Assembly (NCBI GenBank): GCA_032191485.1
Contig: JAVDOI010000003.1
Span: forward strand, 26,087,836-26,151,835
Length of the DNA: 64,000 nucleotides
Direction of reading: 5' to 3'
Source of the DNA: Leptoclinus maculatus
Lineage: Eukaryota; Chordata; Actinopteri; Perciformes; Stichaeidae
The notes under the pieces are model-generated. The model was not told the DNA's origin. It saw only the letters and a list, made by a program, of their open reading frames with translations, and did not search any database. How positions within the stretch are numbered: the first letter of the stretch is position 1; each line of letters starts with the position of its first letter. Both the position numbers and the translations under genes were made by a program. Positions 12,433 through 23,970 of the stretch are shown here, piece after piece.

Positions 12433-15046
12433 GCAAGATGTCGTAGCTTTAATTCATTCAAGGTTGGACCTCGTGTCTGGCAACCTGAGGAAATTAACAC
12501 TATCACATGAAATGAAATCACGACAGATAAAAGTCTTGCTGCTGTACAAGGTAATATCAGCGGGACCAAGGTTGACATTTAAGATTTAAATCATGTTTTT
12601 AATGACCCAGATGATGAATGGCCGCTTCATCAGAATGTCTGAAGACAGGAGGAGAAAATATCGGTTGCTAGACTTCATTTCGAGTACAGAATTGCTTTTG
12701 ATTCGAAACAAACGGGGGCATAAGGGCGGTCTAGTCGTGCACCAGGACAGGCCTTAATGAATGAATGATTACGAGATCATTAGCAGCAGCTTTCTGTCCG
12801 CAGCACTGTACGGAGCGGGACAAGTAGCTCAGGGTTTGGGGATGTGGGCTTAACAGTTGAAGCAGCCAGCCAGGTTACAATAAGCTTCTTTGGTCCACGG
12901 TGGGGATTTGGCCTTGAATGATCCAGAGGTAAATTGTGTTCCTTAACTCATCCAAATCCTCACCGCAGAAGGGGGGAAAGCATTACAGCTGTTCATGATG
13001 TGTGCAAAGTAGCAAAAGATACATTGTACTTTTTCTTTTTTAGGAACACAAACCATCAAGAAAAATATGCTCCATTTATCACAGCTGCGCACGACTCTAT
13101 CTCTGCTTTGAACTATGCATAAGGAAACAGGAATGAAATTGCTTATTTTCCTTGCAGAGGACATTGCATTAGTTGCTGTTAAAATCCCTGCTTCAACCAT
13201 AAAGCCCACTGCTCCATTTTGCCTACTGCCAAACTAGACACAGCTACATCTTCCACAGTAGCTAAAGGGGAGCAGAGAGAGGGCAGGACTGCGAGTGGCA
13301 TCCTTCCAGTGGAGAGTGTCCCCCCCTTGCAACAAAGACACAAACCTCGCATAAACCTCTCTCAGACCTCTGCTTCGCAGCTAAACAGGAAGTCACAGCG
13401 CTGAAACTAAAAGGGCACTTCACTAATGTTACACAGATGAGAATGTATGACTCAGCTCGTGAAAATAGTTCTATAATTTATTCGCTGGCTTTGTAAAGCC
13501 TGAGTAAATAACCCTGAGGATGTCATAGTGATTTGACTTGGAGATTGCAAATCTATACCTGAGATATGAGTATGGAGTTGGAAAGATGTGGGCATTTAAC
13601 GGGCAGGGAGGGTCAAATGAAATGATGCTATTGGCTGCATTATGGGTAATGTAGGATCCAGTGTTTTTTGGATGTCGACTCAAACCTTTGAAAACATCAG
13701 GATAGCCTCTGTTGCCTCATTTTGACCACTTATTAAATGCCTCTACTAATTTGGTGTAGTACCCTTAAATTTTAACTTCCAAAATTGACCACAGTGAAAA
13801 ACAGCTGTTTCACCTTAATCGCATTGTATTAAGAGTGTTAAAGTAAAAGTGTGGAAGACTATCCAGTGAATACTGAGCACAGCAGGAGTGCTTCAGGAGA
13901 GCCAGTCTCAGAGGACTCTGTCCTAAGAGAACTGACATTCAGTATGATTAAGTTGGTGCTGTCTGAAGCCCCTTCTTTTCTTCTACTGCAACGAATTACT
14001 TCCTCTACGACGTACCCAGCTGTATATCCTTATTTGCCTCTGATACTGTAGACATCCCTCCGCTACTCTTGGGGGGCGGAGAGAGAGACAGGCAGAGGAG
14101 AGAGAGACGGGCAGGGAGGAGAAGAGATAGAGTTATCCGTGGTCTCATTACGGTGGGAAATGTGAGGGTCCCGATCCAAGGGAATGATGAAGGACTCTGT
14201 GGAGGAGGCCTCTGAGAACCAACAAAGACGGCTTTAGTTTCACTGGCAGAATGCATTTGCATAGCTTAGAAGCCAAAGCGACTGAACCGGGGCTCATGAA
14301 AAGAAACCCCAGCAATTGCTTGGACTTCAATGCAAACGAGAGGGAGCGAGAGACAGCAAGAGAGAGAGACAGAGAGGGAGAAGTGGGATGGGAGAAAGAG
14401 TAGCAACTTTTTCTCTTTAGTGGCATAACACAAAACGAGATCAGGAACATGTGCACTTCCCATGGAGGTTGTCGCCGACTGACTTTGATGCAAAGAGAAC
14501 ATACTGAAGGCGGTACATCTCCGGATTAGGTGACCGGCTGGAAAAAAAAAACACGTCCATGCTATCAGAAGTGTCATGCTCCATTGTATTATTATTTAGG
14601 GCAGCTTGGTTGTCAGCAACATTACAGATAATTGCCAAATTGAGAATATTTATCAGTGTTTGTAGTTACTTCCATTTGCTACGAGCAGCCACTGGCTTAT
14701 TGGAGCTCTAAAGAGCAACGCAGAGATTGAGATAATAGACCAATCTCCTGGTGGAGGGTGTTTGTGTGTGTGTGTGGTGAAAGTGATGAGAAAAGAGGGT
14801 AAAAAAAAAAAAAAAGAGGAGATAAAGAGCGGAGCAGATGTACTTTAGTAGTGTCTCTCTTTTTCCACTCTGTGGCCTGGAGTCATGGAGGGATGACTAG
14901 CCTTCATCAATCCTCTTTAATGACTCTGGCAGCACCACTTAACGCACTAGTATGTGTTTTCTTCATTACCACATCATGATTCCACCATTTAGTCGGCCGC
15001 GATGACGTTTGTCGATGCTCGGGGATAAAAATAATCGGTGAAATTT

Positions 15047-15061
15047 CCCCCCCCCCCCCCC
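15047..15061. repeat. C homopolymer, 15 nt
   Basis: Uninterrupted C run. Confidence 0.95.
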
Positions 15062-15633
15062 TGCAAAACTGTCCCATTCATCTGCTCTCGAGTCAATTTG
15101 GAAATCTGGGGAGGAAAGTGATAGCTGAGGCTTTGAATGCAAAAAAAATAAGAGATGGAATCGGGTGGAAAAAAACTGTGTGAAAAGCTATTATTGAAAT
15201 AGATTTGACTGTGAAAAGAAAAAAGAATATAGAGCACTTTAAATACCTCAATTTCAAAGATGTGACCAGAGCAAAGAATGCAGACCTTGCCCTCTATAAA
15301 GACCTGATTTGGAACTCTACCACATCAAAGTTACTGACACCATTATGCATTATTTTCTCACAGCCCTCATTGTAGTCAACCACACACCCGCTGCCTTTCA
15401 CCTGTGGTGCACAATACTCCCATTTCACTGACCCCCCCCACAGCTCCTTCAGGTGTCAAAACCTTCGGTGAATGCAATGGGAGGCAACGCAGCATGCATG
15501 CTAATGTTTGGCACTATCAATAATAAACGTTGACCTTTGACAACCTCCCTAAAGATGTGCAGTGCACTTTAAACACGAGGCACACACAGGACCTATAGCC
15601 AGGAAGAAGTGAAACACAGACTGATGGGAAAAA

Positions 15634-15654
15634 GGGGGGGGGGGGGGGGGGGGG
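15634..15654. repeat. G homopolymer, 21 nt
   Basis: Uninterrupted G run after an A triplet. Its length may be miscalled by most sequencing chemistries. Confidence 0.95.
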
Positions 15655-16138
15655 CTGTTCCAGGCTGCACAACATGCAAAACACACAGGAACAGATACAT
15701 GCTCAAATAACTCCGTGTGCTCCATCTCCCTGTCTCTTCTCACTGGTCCACACACACACCTCTATGGCAACGCCACGTCGAGCATTATGGGATATGATTC
15801 CTTCTAATGAGCTTGCATCTTCCTCTTGCACGCACACGCTGCAGCGTGGACAGCTCGCTCACACCAAGAATCCGCAGCTTTGATCTGACAATCATGTGAT
15901 CAGTTCTGATGGTTGGCGTCATGCCTGTCTCCCCCTGAATATATGTATATAAATGAGACCGGTGTAGAAGATACAGATATCGAATCCAGCAAAGGCAATG
16001 ATTTCTTCAGACATCAATGTTTGATGAGGTTATTGCCCTCGGGCTTAAATGGGTAACTGGAGGAATCCACTAACTCCAAACAACAACACCCACGTAGAAA
16101 TCTTACTCCGCCTAATGAGTGCTTAGAGGTTTAAAGAT

Positions 16139-16312
16139 CAGGTCAAAAAAATGTATATCTCCGCAACAGGTGTTCGAAGAAATGTGGGAATATGAGTGCA
16201 CATGTATGAGCAGCCATGCAACAGCCAGGTCAAAAAAATGTATATCTCCGCAACAGGTGTTCGAAGAAATGTGGGAATATGAGTGCACATGTATGAGCAG
16301 CCATGCAACAGC
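16139..16312. repeat. Exact 87-bp tandem duplication
   Basis: Positions 16139-16225 and 16226-16312 are identical over all 87 bases. Each unit begins CAGGTCAAAAAAATGTATAT and ends GCCATGCAACAGC. Since 87 is a multiple of three, the duplication keeps a frame open and produces the longest open frame of the window (197 codons from 16119, plus strand). That frame resembles no protein I know and is taken as spurious. Perfect identity means a recent event or an assembly artefact. Confidence 0.95.
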
Positions 16313-16685
16313 TGCCCTGACGTGTGCTGTGAGTTATTATCTCATTCACCTCCTCCGTCTCGAGCAAGAGAATAGATCAAATCCTGGCGCATCATTGGTC
16401 AGGAGCAGCAGCATGACTGCTCCTGACATGCTCACGGTAACCTTTCATTGCTACATCATCTGTGCGCGCACAGAGACCCAGGAGACAAAGATCTTTTTTA
16501 GTGCTTGGCAACGGCCTCTGAAACGCACCACCCCATGTCTGTACTTGACCTCGCGCTCTCCCCGCACAGCCTCGGCTTCGGTAAGAGCCTCCCGTCTCCA
16601 CCGACAGGTCAGGGCCAGCCGCGCACCTCAAGGCTTCCTCCACGTCCCAATGTTACTGCACAGGAATCATTATTTCCTCACAGTG

Positions 16686-16703
16686 TTGCTGCTGCTGCTG
16701 CTG
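16686..16703. repeat. (TGC)n trinucleotide repeat, six units
   Basis: Perfect TGC/CTG run on the plus strand, so it reads CAG-type on the mdga2 transcript strand. It lies within intron 1. Confidence 0.9.
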
Positions 16704-16800
16704 CGAGGATGACGATTCATTTGACACATCATCTCTGTCACCGGTTGCACAAGCAGACAGAGAGAGAGACACCAAAGTATGTGCTCATTGTTGAGTGTAT

Positions 16801-16802
<2 letters not shown>

Positions 16803-16843
<41 letters not shown>
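16803..16843. repeat. (GT)n microsatellite
   Basis: About 20 uninterrupted GT units, within intron 1. Confidence 0.95.
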
Positions 16844-16845
<2 letters not shown>

Positions 16846-17422
16846 AGGGAGAGACATTCAGACAGACAGACATAAGGAAGAGGTAGGCAGACTGAGCTAC
16901 CGCACATGGAAATAATGCATGACTGAGCGTACTAAATGCCACTGCTCAACAGATTACGGTGCTCATGGTGACATTCAAATACAAAAGTGCCACGTAGACC
17001 ATTTGAGTGCTAATTACCAAACCCCATGTGTGTGTTGTATGGTGGCCGGTCTGAGAGGCTTGAAGAAAAGTAGACCAGGTTCCACTGTCATAATGTATGA
17101 ATGCAGCCTACTAAATTTAGCCTGCTCACCGACCATCATGAGTGATGGATTGGACGCTGAAAGTGGGGCTGTGCATGATTGGCTGCCCACGCGATCTGCT
17201 GTATAACCTCAGGGTTGCTGAAAACATTTGGAGCCTCTCACTCCATCATGACATTCAGACCTGGTTTGGCGCCCCTTACACCAGGTGATGCTGCGTTTTT
17301 TTTTACTTTATTACTATTACGGGACATGGTGAGTCTAAAGGTTGGCGATGTATGAGCAACCACTGCTTTTACAAGGTCATGGTCGTCTTTGGTTTCAGCA
17401 GAAGCAAATTGCATACACTCAC

Positions 17423-17495
17423 CGTACACTCCTTGGCAACGGATGCCCTCCACGACCAGCGCCAGCAGCCCCAAAACACAGATAATTAGATCCAT
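17423..17495 (-). CDS. mdga2: MDGA-type GPI-anchored Ig protein, first coding exon (best match MDGA2)
   Basis: Seen: ATG at 17495-17493 in a strong Kozak context (A at -3, G at +4), with an in-frame TAA four codons upstream (17507-17505), which fixes the start. The exon gives 24 codons plus one base, then the donor GTGAGTG. Residues 1-3 (MDL) lead into a hydrophobic core (IICVLGLLALVV, 4-15), then EGIRC and QGVY. The core, a short polar end and Cys20 before Gln21 form a signal peptide. Known: MDGA1 and MDGA2 mature chains begin QGVYA, and mammalian MDGA2 also starts MDL and ends its leader with EGIS.QGVY. The split codon G|.. is what an Ala codon at that place needs. MDGA proteins carry six Ig domains, a fibronectin-like domain, a MAM domain and a GPI anchor. 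They bind neuroligins at the neuronal surface and limit synapse formation. Inferred: later exons lie beyond position 1. MDGA1 is the alternative, but it lacks the MDL...EGI pattern. Only 24 residues support this call. Confidence 0.82.
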
Positions 17496-18480
17496 CCTCT
17501 CACGTTAATCTCTGCATATCCTCCTCTCAATGGCAAGAAGTCCTTTCCGGGGCGGTGTAACTGAGGCGTATAGACAACGGCGCCGCTGTGATCCCCACAC
17601 GTCGATTAATTTAGTCTCGGTATTAGCTGCGAAGGTATGTACGGTCCGCAGGAGGCGAACACACTGAGGCTGTGATTGTTTTGATGTCGGGACGAGGAAG
17701 CGCTCGCGGCGCAGAGACGCCGCGGAGGCTGCGGGGAAAAAGCGAGCAGGCGCGGGGGAGTGGGCTGCAGAAAGCCCGGCCTTAAAACAAGACAGCCGCG
17801 CGTCTCCTCGACTCCAGGTGCGCTGTGTGTCCCCCGGACTTTAGCGGAGACCCCCGAGGCACCACACCGAGGGGGCACACTGGTGCTGTCGACTACAGGC
17901 AGACGGAGGCTCGGTGCCCACGGACATAGCTCCTCAAAATCCAGCTGTGGTCAAGGCTCGCTCCGCGGATGCAGCTGCTGCGTGCTGTCAAACGAAGCCA
18001 TCACCTCATGATTCACACAAAAAAACATACACACGCGCACACTGTCAGATTTTCAGTTTCCACCTTGTAAGGCGGCCGTCAGGCTGCCGATACCACAGTT
18101 GGAGGCTCGTGCGCTCACACAGTCACATCACGACTGCACCCCGACGCCGCGCGCTCTGCTCCATCTCTCCCGGTGGCAATGACAAGGGGAGGGTCCAGTC
18201 CAGGCGAGGAGCGGCGGATGGTTCCTCCACAGCGCCTCGGCGATGCCCGCTGTTGCCTCGGCGTTATGAGACCACTTTCTTAATGAATTCACGCGACGGT
18301 GGGGAGCCGGATGTGCCCGCCGCGAAGCCAGTTGAGCATCAGTCACGTTGCGCAATACGTGCTACGGAGACCGAGTGGCACCGCAGCCGGTCTGTGGCTA
18401 CGTCAAGAGGTGCGTGGCTTTCCAGCGCTCATCTGTATGGGAGGCTTCGCTCAGCGTCAGGAAAGGCATGAGAGGCGCAG
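17496..18480 (-). promoter_or_regulatory. mdga2: CpG-rich promoter and 5' UTR region of mdga2
   Basis: CpG density and GC content rise sharply from about 17.52 kb to about 18.48 kb, with runs such as CGCTCGCGGCGCAGAGACGC near 17.7 kb, against CpG-poor flanks. Its place directly upstream of the first coding exon makes it the likely promoter plus 5' UTR. No TATA box was identified and the transcription start is not resolved. A five-codon upstream frame (MQRLT) lies just before the start codon, listed separately. Plus-strand frames here, including one of 185 codons from 17914, are side-effects of high GC. Confidence 0.7.
17500..17517 (-). other. Minimal upstream ORF (5 codons) before the mdga2 start
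   Basis: The minus strand reads ATGCAGAGATTAACGTGA, a five-codon frame with its own stop, ending four bases before the mdga2 ATG and in a different frame. If the 5' UTR includes it, it could lower initiation at the main start. There is no evidence beyond position and sequence. Confidence 0.5.
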
Positions 18481-18492
18481 CTGCTGGAAGCT

Positions 18493-18493
18493 G

Positions 18494-18524
<31 letters not shown>

Positions 18525-18567
18525 GGGAGGGAGAGAGAGGGAGAGAGAGAGGGAGGGAGAGAGAGAG
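18493..18567. repeat. (GA)n/(GGGA)n purine tract, 75 bp
   Basis: Almost pure GA repeats with interspersed GGGA on the plus strand, hence pyrimidine-rich on the mdga2 sense strand. It sits at the upstream edge of the CpG block. Confidence 0.95.
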
Positions 18568-18783
18568 TGAGAAGAGACCATTGGAATTCAGGAGATCTAG
18601 CTTTGACAGACCTTTTGCAATCAACACCAAGCAGCCAGTCTATACTCCTGTCTGCTCATGTTTCACCAGGCCTCCTTTATCGGGGTCCTCCCTGATGCTG
18701 TCTGCCATGTAGCGTTCATCTGCTACAGCAGATTTATTTGGGCTGGAAACAGTGAGATGTCGGTTAGTCTATCCAAGCACACA

Positions 18784-18808
18784 CTGCTGCTGCTGCTGCT
18801 GCTGCTGC
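18784..18808. repeat. (CTG)n trinucleotide repeat, eight units
   Basis: Uninterrupted CTG units on the plus strand, about 1.3 kb upstream of the mdga2 ATG. Confidence 0.95.
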
Positions 18809-20262
18809 CACGGGTCGCAACTTTTAAACATAACTTTTAAAGTTTTAAAAAAGGTACCAAGTGGTTCCCAAATGGTGTCCCAGAAGGCCCTCGGGGGGTC
18901 CTGCTGGCAGTTCTGTTGGGGCACCTGCAAAACCTGTTTCATTATATAACATTCTGCCATATCTAATGACTGGAAATATCCCAATTAGAAATGTGGCCCA
19001 TTCTGACTCCAGGTTTCACCTCACCATTGTCCTTCAGTACGAACTAATGGTCATATTGACCATTTCATTATACTGTAAATGCTTCCACTTCTTTGTATTT
19101 CCTGTTGGGAATGTTCTGTAATAGCAACACTGGTCAGATCTAAACGTTTGACTATAGCTGTTTCCTAGCAACACAATTTTGATTGAATGGCATTAATTAG
19201 TTAAATAGTTCCCCCAATGTTAGACTTTTGGGACTTTTGGGACAAGTGATGAACGTCAAGAGCCACAGGTTGATTCCTGATCAAACGGTTTGATTCATCT
19301 CTCTCAAAATGTACGAGTAACAATAAATCCAGATTGGTATTTTTACACTCAAGTCCAAGCACCAGATCAACTTCTACTCACTGTAACTCTGTATTGACAA
19401 GTAATGTATCTGATGTTGAATGTTTCTTTAAATCAAGTAAAGAAACAAGTGTATTTCATGTGGTAACAGAAAACTGGTATTGTTTGAAGCACAGCCACTG
19501 TGAGGGCCTCATCTCTAAGGCAGCTGGTGATAAACTGTGGAAGTGACTGGTGGCGCCCTCTACAGGCCTCCATTAAATGAATCAATAATCATGCAGTCAT
19601 TGGGGTTTGTATACCCAATTTCTCACCAGGCTATCGTTCTGATCGCACATTCTCGCCATTTAAAATATAAATAAACACATGATATGATTATTTCATTGCC
19701 TCATGAGGCTTCCATCATTGTAATTCAGCTGAGCTGACAATATCTGATCCTGACACGAGGAGTAAAATGAATTTAGTGGAGTTAATATTTGATATAGGCT
19801 ACTCCAAATGATTGATCTTTCCCACCCGCTTCATGCCGTCCTCAGTGCAGCGTCGATAGCAAACCGTAATTTGAAACAAATGTTTCAGATCTCATTTTCT
19901 GCCAATAACTGGCTTTGTTTTATCTCAAATGGTGTGTGGAGCAGAGAGCTCCGTCGCTTTAATGCAGGATGTTGAACCGTCTCTTGCTCTCTGTGAGCGT
20001 ACGCATGTGCCCGTTTTTTGAAAGTGTTAGGAAAGTGGTCCTTACAACAAGTCATTTAACATCCAGTGTCCACGGATAGAATTTTGACAAGTGTGTGTTT
20101 TGTCGTATATATATGCTGATGTGGTGCGTGTAGTCGCTGCTAATCATTATGTGTATTACTGTACGTTTGCATCACCCATCCAATATGGACTGGAACGGGC
20201 AGACCACCGGGGAAGCTTAGACTTCAACCCTCCATCTGTCTGTTGTGGATAAATCTGCTCTG

Positions 20263-20286
20263 CCCCCCCCCCCCCCCCCCCCCCCC
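20263..20286. repeat. C homopolymer, 24 nt
   Basis: The longest C run of the window, continuing into TCTCTC pyrimidine sequence. Confidence 0.95.
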
Positions 20287-23063
20287 TCTCTCTGGCTCTC
20301 TCTCTTTTTCCATCTTCTGCTTCCCTGGAGGAATATAATGCAACCTTATTTCAAGCAAGATGTCTGATGCTGCTAAAGTACACTGACATTGTAGGAAATG
20401 CGATTATGAAGCCCATTGTGAGTACAGTGTCTCCGTGCAGCATCGGGGGGGTGTTTATAAATATAAAAGGCCCTCACTAGTATTGTAGTTAGAGCTGTAT
20501 GACATTTGACTAAATGTATTCAGTCATACAGTGCATGAGGTGTTGGATACGGTATATGAAACAAGACAATTTGGCATTTGAGGGAGCCTCTATGGGCTTC
20601 ACATTCATCTTCAAACACAGCAGACCTATGATGTCACGGTGGGACACAAAGCCAGGGTCAGCCAGAAGAGTGTGTATCTGTGCTTTGTGTGTGTATCTGC
20701 GAGTGTGTGAGAAAGAACAGAGGGTTATGGCTTTGGTACTCCTGACAATATTCTACTCTGGTTGGCATCACACATGAGCAAATCTCAAATGGAACAACAT
20801 GTATTTTTCCATCTCGCTGCCTTAAAAGTCATATAGCAGCCAGTGGCCACCTGTGGAAACGGTTCCACTGACAACTGTCGCTCAAGGCTCGTCTAGCAAT
20901 GCTCGCTTTTTTTTTTTTCGTCGGGTTACTTTTGCTTCATTTAAATTGTCAGCGGCACCTTTCCGATGTGACATTTGAAGCGAATGATTACTTTAAAATG
21001 TCTATCTGGTGAACAAGAGAGATGTCATTTGGCACACCCTGAGGAAATAGTTGAGATAGTAAGGCCATGCATAGCCCTGAGCGTTTTGGATTCAAAAGAG
21101 ACTATTAACGGTTCCAACAAACTGCAATTACCTTCACCTCTGAACAACCGGAAGCGCCATTAAGCATGCTCCGACATCTTGGGGACAAGCACCCGCGGGG
21201 GGGATATGGGATTCACATTTTTTGTCTGCCACTCAAGAATTGCCCATACCTGAACTTCATGCATGTTAGCTACAGCGTGCACACTCACAGAAGGACACAA
21301 TCGAGCGTCCCTCTCGCGTGCCACTGCTGACCAATGTTTTCCCCTAAAAAATAGGTCACATTCAAGCTCGCAGGACAATTTTTAGAAGGGCCGAATTTTT
21401 TTGTTTTGTTTTTCCGTGTCATAATTAGTTTACGGCGCGGATAATGACTTGCATGTGGCTCCTCCGAGTCCAGCTGGAGGGAAGGAGGCAGCGGGGTAAA
21501 AGTGCATTCAACGAGAACACGTGCGACTCTCTTCCAGGCTGCGGTATTATTAAAGAAAGATGCCAAAGTGCAATCCTCATTCCAATAAAAAATCTTTTGG
21601 GCTTCATAAAGCACCGATGAGTTAATGCATACTTGCTCCGTCGATTCTCGAAGAAGGAAACAAATAACTTTCTTTTATTTTAATGGGAAATAGACCCCAT
21701 CTGTTCTTAATGCTCTTTGCATGCTCTTCCACATGAAGAGAGCGGACGCCATTTAGATTTAGTGTTTCTCGTCTCCTGTTGGGGAAAGCATCAGTGCACT
21801 CTTAACATAGACTAGTGTAAGATCTCATGCTGAGAGGCAGGCCTTAGCCCGACTATAAAGACAAAAGGCAGTTCTGACGGGCATGACGCGTTTCCATTCT
21901 ACAACTGTTCCCTCAGACACCCCCCGTTTTCCCTGGGTAGCAGCACTCCGACACACTCTGTATTCACGGCAGCGGGACACCTGTCGGCGGTATTTACACA
22001 CATAACTGGGGTGAAAAGAGGTGGATTCCACAATGAGGTGCAACGGTTCATGGCAGCTGGTATCAACATGCCGTCAGAATCCAGAGGCCGCCGCTCTTTG
22101 TGATGCTCCCCGGTGAGAGGTTGAATGTATTCATTGAAGGGGTCTGACGGTACCTGCACATTTGAAGCTTTATAAAAAGTGCCACCACTGCGTGAAAAGT
22201 GTCAAACTGCACCCTAAACACATTTACAAATACATTAAGAAAAGAGTTTCACTCTTTTAATTTGCTTTCCTCAAAAGGGGATATTTCATGACACCTCTCA
22301 ACGATGCAATCTGACTAATCTCCACAAACCAATTTATTCATCTGTCCATACTGTGATTGAGGAAACCTTTTTACGTCTCCCCTAAGATAACTACACTGCA
22401 GCTGTCCACTTCAACATGGGAGAACTAACTCCTGACCTATTGATCAGCCGCGCTCCCGAGTGATTCGTCCCGACTCCGATTGATTCTGCCGAAGCCGGTT
22501 TTGGTGACACAGCACAGAGTTAACATGGCGTCCTAATTAAGCTGTATGAACCTCACAATTGGATGGCCTTATACTTGACATCATACACAGACAACTGCGA
22601 GCAGTATCGCTGTAGAAGGTTAGAGCGCGATACATCAAATAAATACAGTCGGAAGATGATCGGAGGATTTGTGACATAACTTGCTGCACATTCTCTTTAC
22701 ATTGAAATGGCAGCGAATCGCTCAAATGAAGAATCTGGCATTACGAAAATGTATTTTGGGAACACTATCTAAACCCTCCTATTTACCATTTATTAAAAAT
22801 AAACGTTTATGAAAGATTATTGTAGTTGTGTAAAATACAAGGACATTTTAAAGTGTTAATAATGTATTCATCAACAACATGAACTCCTGAGAAGCATCTG
22901 TAGCAGTGCATGATTGATAACAAAGCACAACATGCTGCAATCATATTTACATGAGACATGATTACGCACATGAACACGTGAACAAAACATATTTATTAAT
23001 TTATACATATGGAAAAAATGATTCCATGGTAAAAACAGAATTTTTTTTCTAGCTGCATGTAAT

Positions 23064-23095
23064 ACATCACATACATATGAAGATGTATGTGATGT
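23064..23095. other. Perfect 13-bp inverted repeat with 6-nt loop
   Basis: ACATCACATACAT (23064-23076) and its exact complement (23083-23095) flank ATGAAG. Too short for a typical miRNA precursor. Function unknown. Confidence 0.8.
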
Positions 23096-23924
23096 GGTGA
23101 TTACAATGAATACATGAATACATTGCATACATGTAATATGTATATAAGTAGTGAAGTAGTGCGCTTGAAGAACAGTGTTCCACATAGACACACACTGCAT
23201 TTGAGATGTGTTGTAATGAGAAAAGTACCTTGAAAGAGAAAACCATTCTCATGATAATGAGAAGCGGAGACGATTTGCTTTCCTCATGGCGGTCTGTAAC
23301 ACAATGCTGTGTATCCCCCCAGTGCTGTTGCAAATCACAAATAGTATGATCCAAGCAAGTGCAATCAGTTTCCCGATTTAATCCCCTTCAACTGCATAGA
23401 AGATGTGATTCCCGGTTTAGTATGCGGCGCTACTTGGCTCAGTGTCTGAGATTGTAATTATCTCTCTGTAAAGAAGGTAAAGTGAGGCCCGTGTTAGCCT
23501 TCGTGTTCTCGGCTGCACCGGGGCGGGAAAATAAATCTTCAGCACAGATCTCGTTCTGGGTAAAAACATTACCAACTCCACTTAAAGCTGCAGGTAAAGA
23601 GTGACGGGGAGGAAGCCCTGGTTGAAAAGAAAACTTGGAGAATTGTTTTGTATCCCGGCAGGCCTCGGATCAGCGCTTATAACTGCACACTAGTCCTATA
23701 CCGCCACCGAAAAGGCCATTAGTAATCCGTGTTTGTACCCACGTGTACAAACAGATGCGGATAATTGCGTGAAAGAAACCATTACGGTGTCATTATTTTT
23801 CTTTATCTGCGGCAGATCCGTGTGCCCGATTCTACATGACAGCCTCTTTGTGAACCAGAGCTCTTTCTGAACAACATAGTAGGGCCAGGAGCAACAGCAG
23901 AAAGCAATGAAGTATGGGTAAAGT

Positions 23925-23925
<1 letters not shown>

Positions 23926-23966
<41 letters not shown>
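23926..23966. repeat. (GT)n microsatellite
   Basis: About 20 uninterrupted GT units. Confidence 0.95.

Positions 23967-23970
<4 letters not shown>

Larger units (their letters stand above)
12433..16138. other. Unique intronic sequence with simple repeats
   Basis: No exon was recognised. The interval contains GA-rich purine stretches (about 14070-14120 and 14335-14400), a short (TG)n tract at 14763-14776, an A-run near 14800, and the C and G homopolymers listed separately. Confidence 0.5.
1..17422 (-). other. mdga2: Part of intron 1 of mdga2 (donor end)
   Basis: Sequence downstream, in the gene's direction, of the phase-1 donor GTGAGTG at 17422-17416. No frame here encodes the expected next exon, which in MDGA proteins carries the first immunoglobulin domain, so the intron runs past the left edge and exceeds 17.4 kb. 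MDGA2 is known for very long first introns in vertebrates. Contents are itemised in separate entries. Everything outside those repeats looks unique and non-coding. Confidence 0.7.
16313..17422. other. Proximal intron 1, no gene seen
   Basis: The kilobase immediately inside the intron 1 donor. It contains a (CTG)n tract (16686-16703) and a long (GT)n tract (16803-16843). Nothing else was recognised. Confidence 0.5.

Noticed and set aside
16560..16600. Possible micro-exon (CACAG before CCTCGGCTTCG, then GTAAGAG)
   Set aside because: Splice-like words around 11 bases arise often by chance, and no MDGA protein segment corresponds.
16119..16712. Longest open frame of the window (197 codons, plus strand)
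   Set aside because: Held open by the 87-bp in-phase tandem duplication. It ends in a CTG repeat and has no recognisable domain or splice support.
17606..17878. 90-codon minus-strand frame upstream of the mdga2 exon
   Set aside because: Begins at GTG, not ATG, in GC-rich DNA. It is not a credible uORF or exon.
17914..18471. 185-codon plus-strand frame upstream of mdga2
   Set aside because: Lies in the CpG block, where stop codons are rare. Composition is Arg/Ser/Pro-rich, it is antisense to the promoter, and it has no domain.
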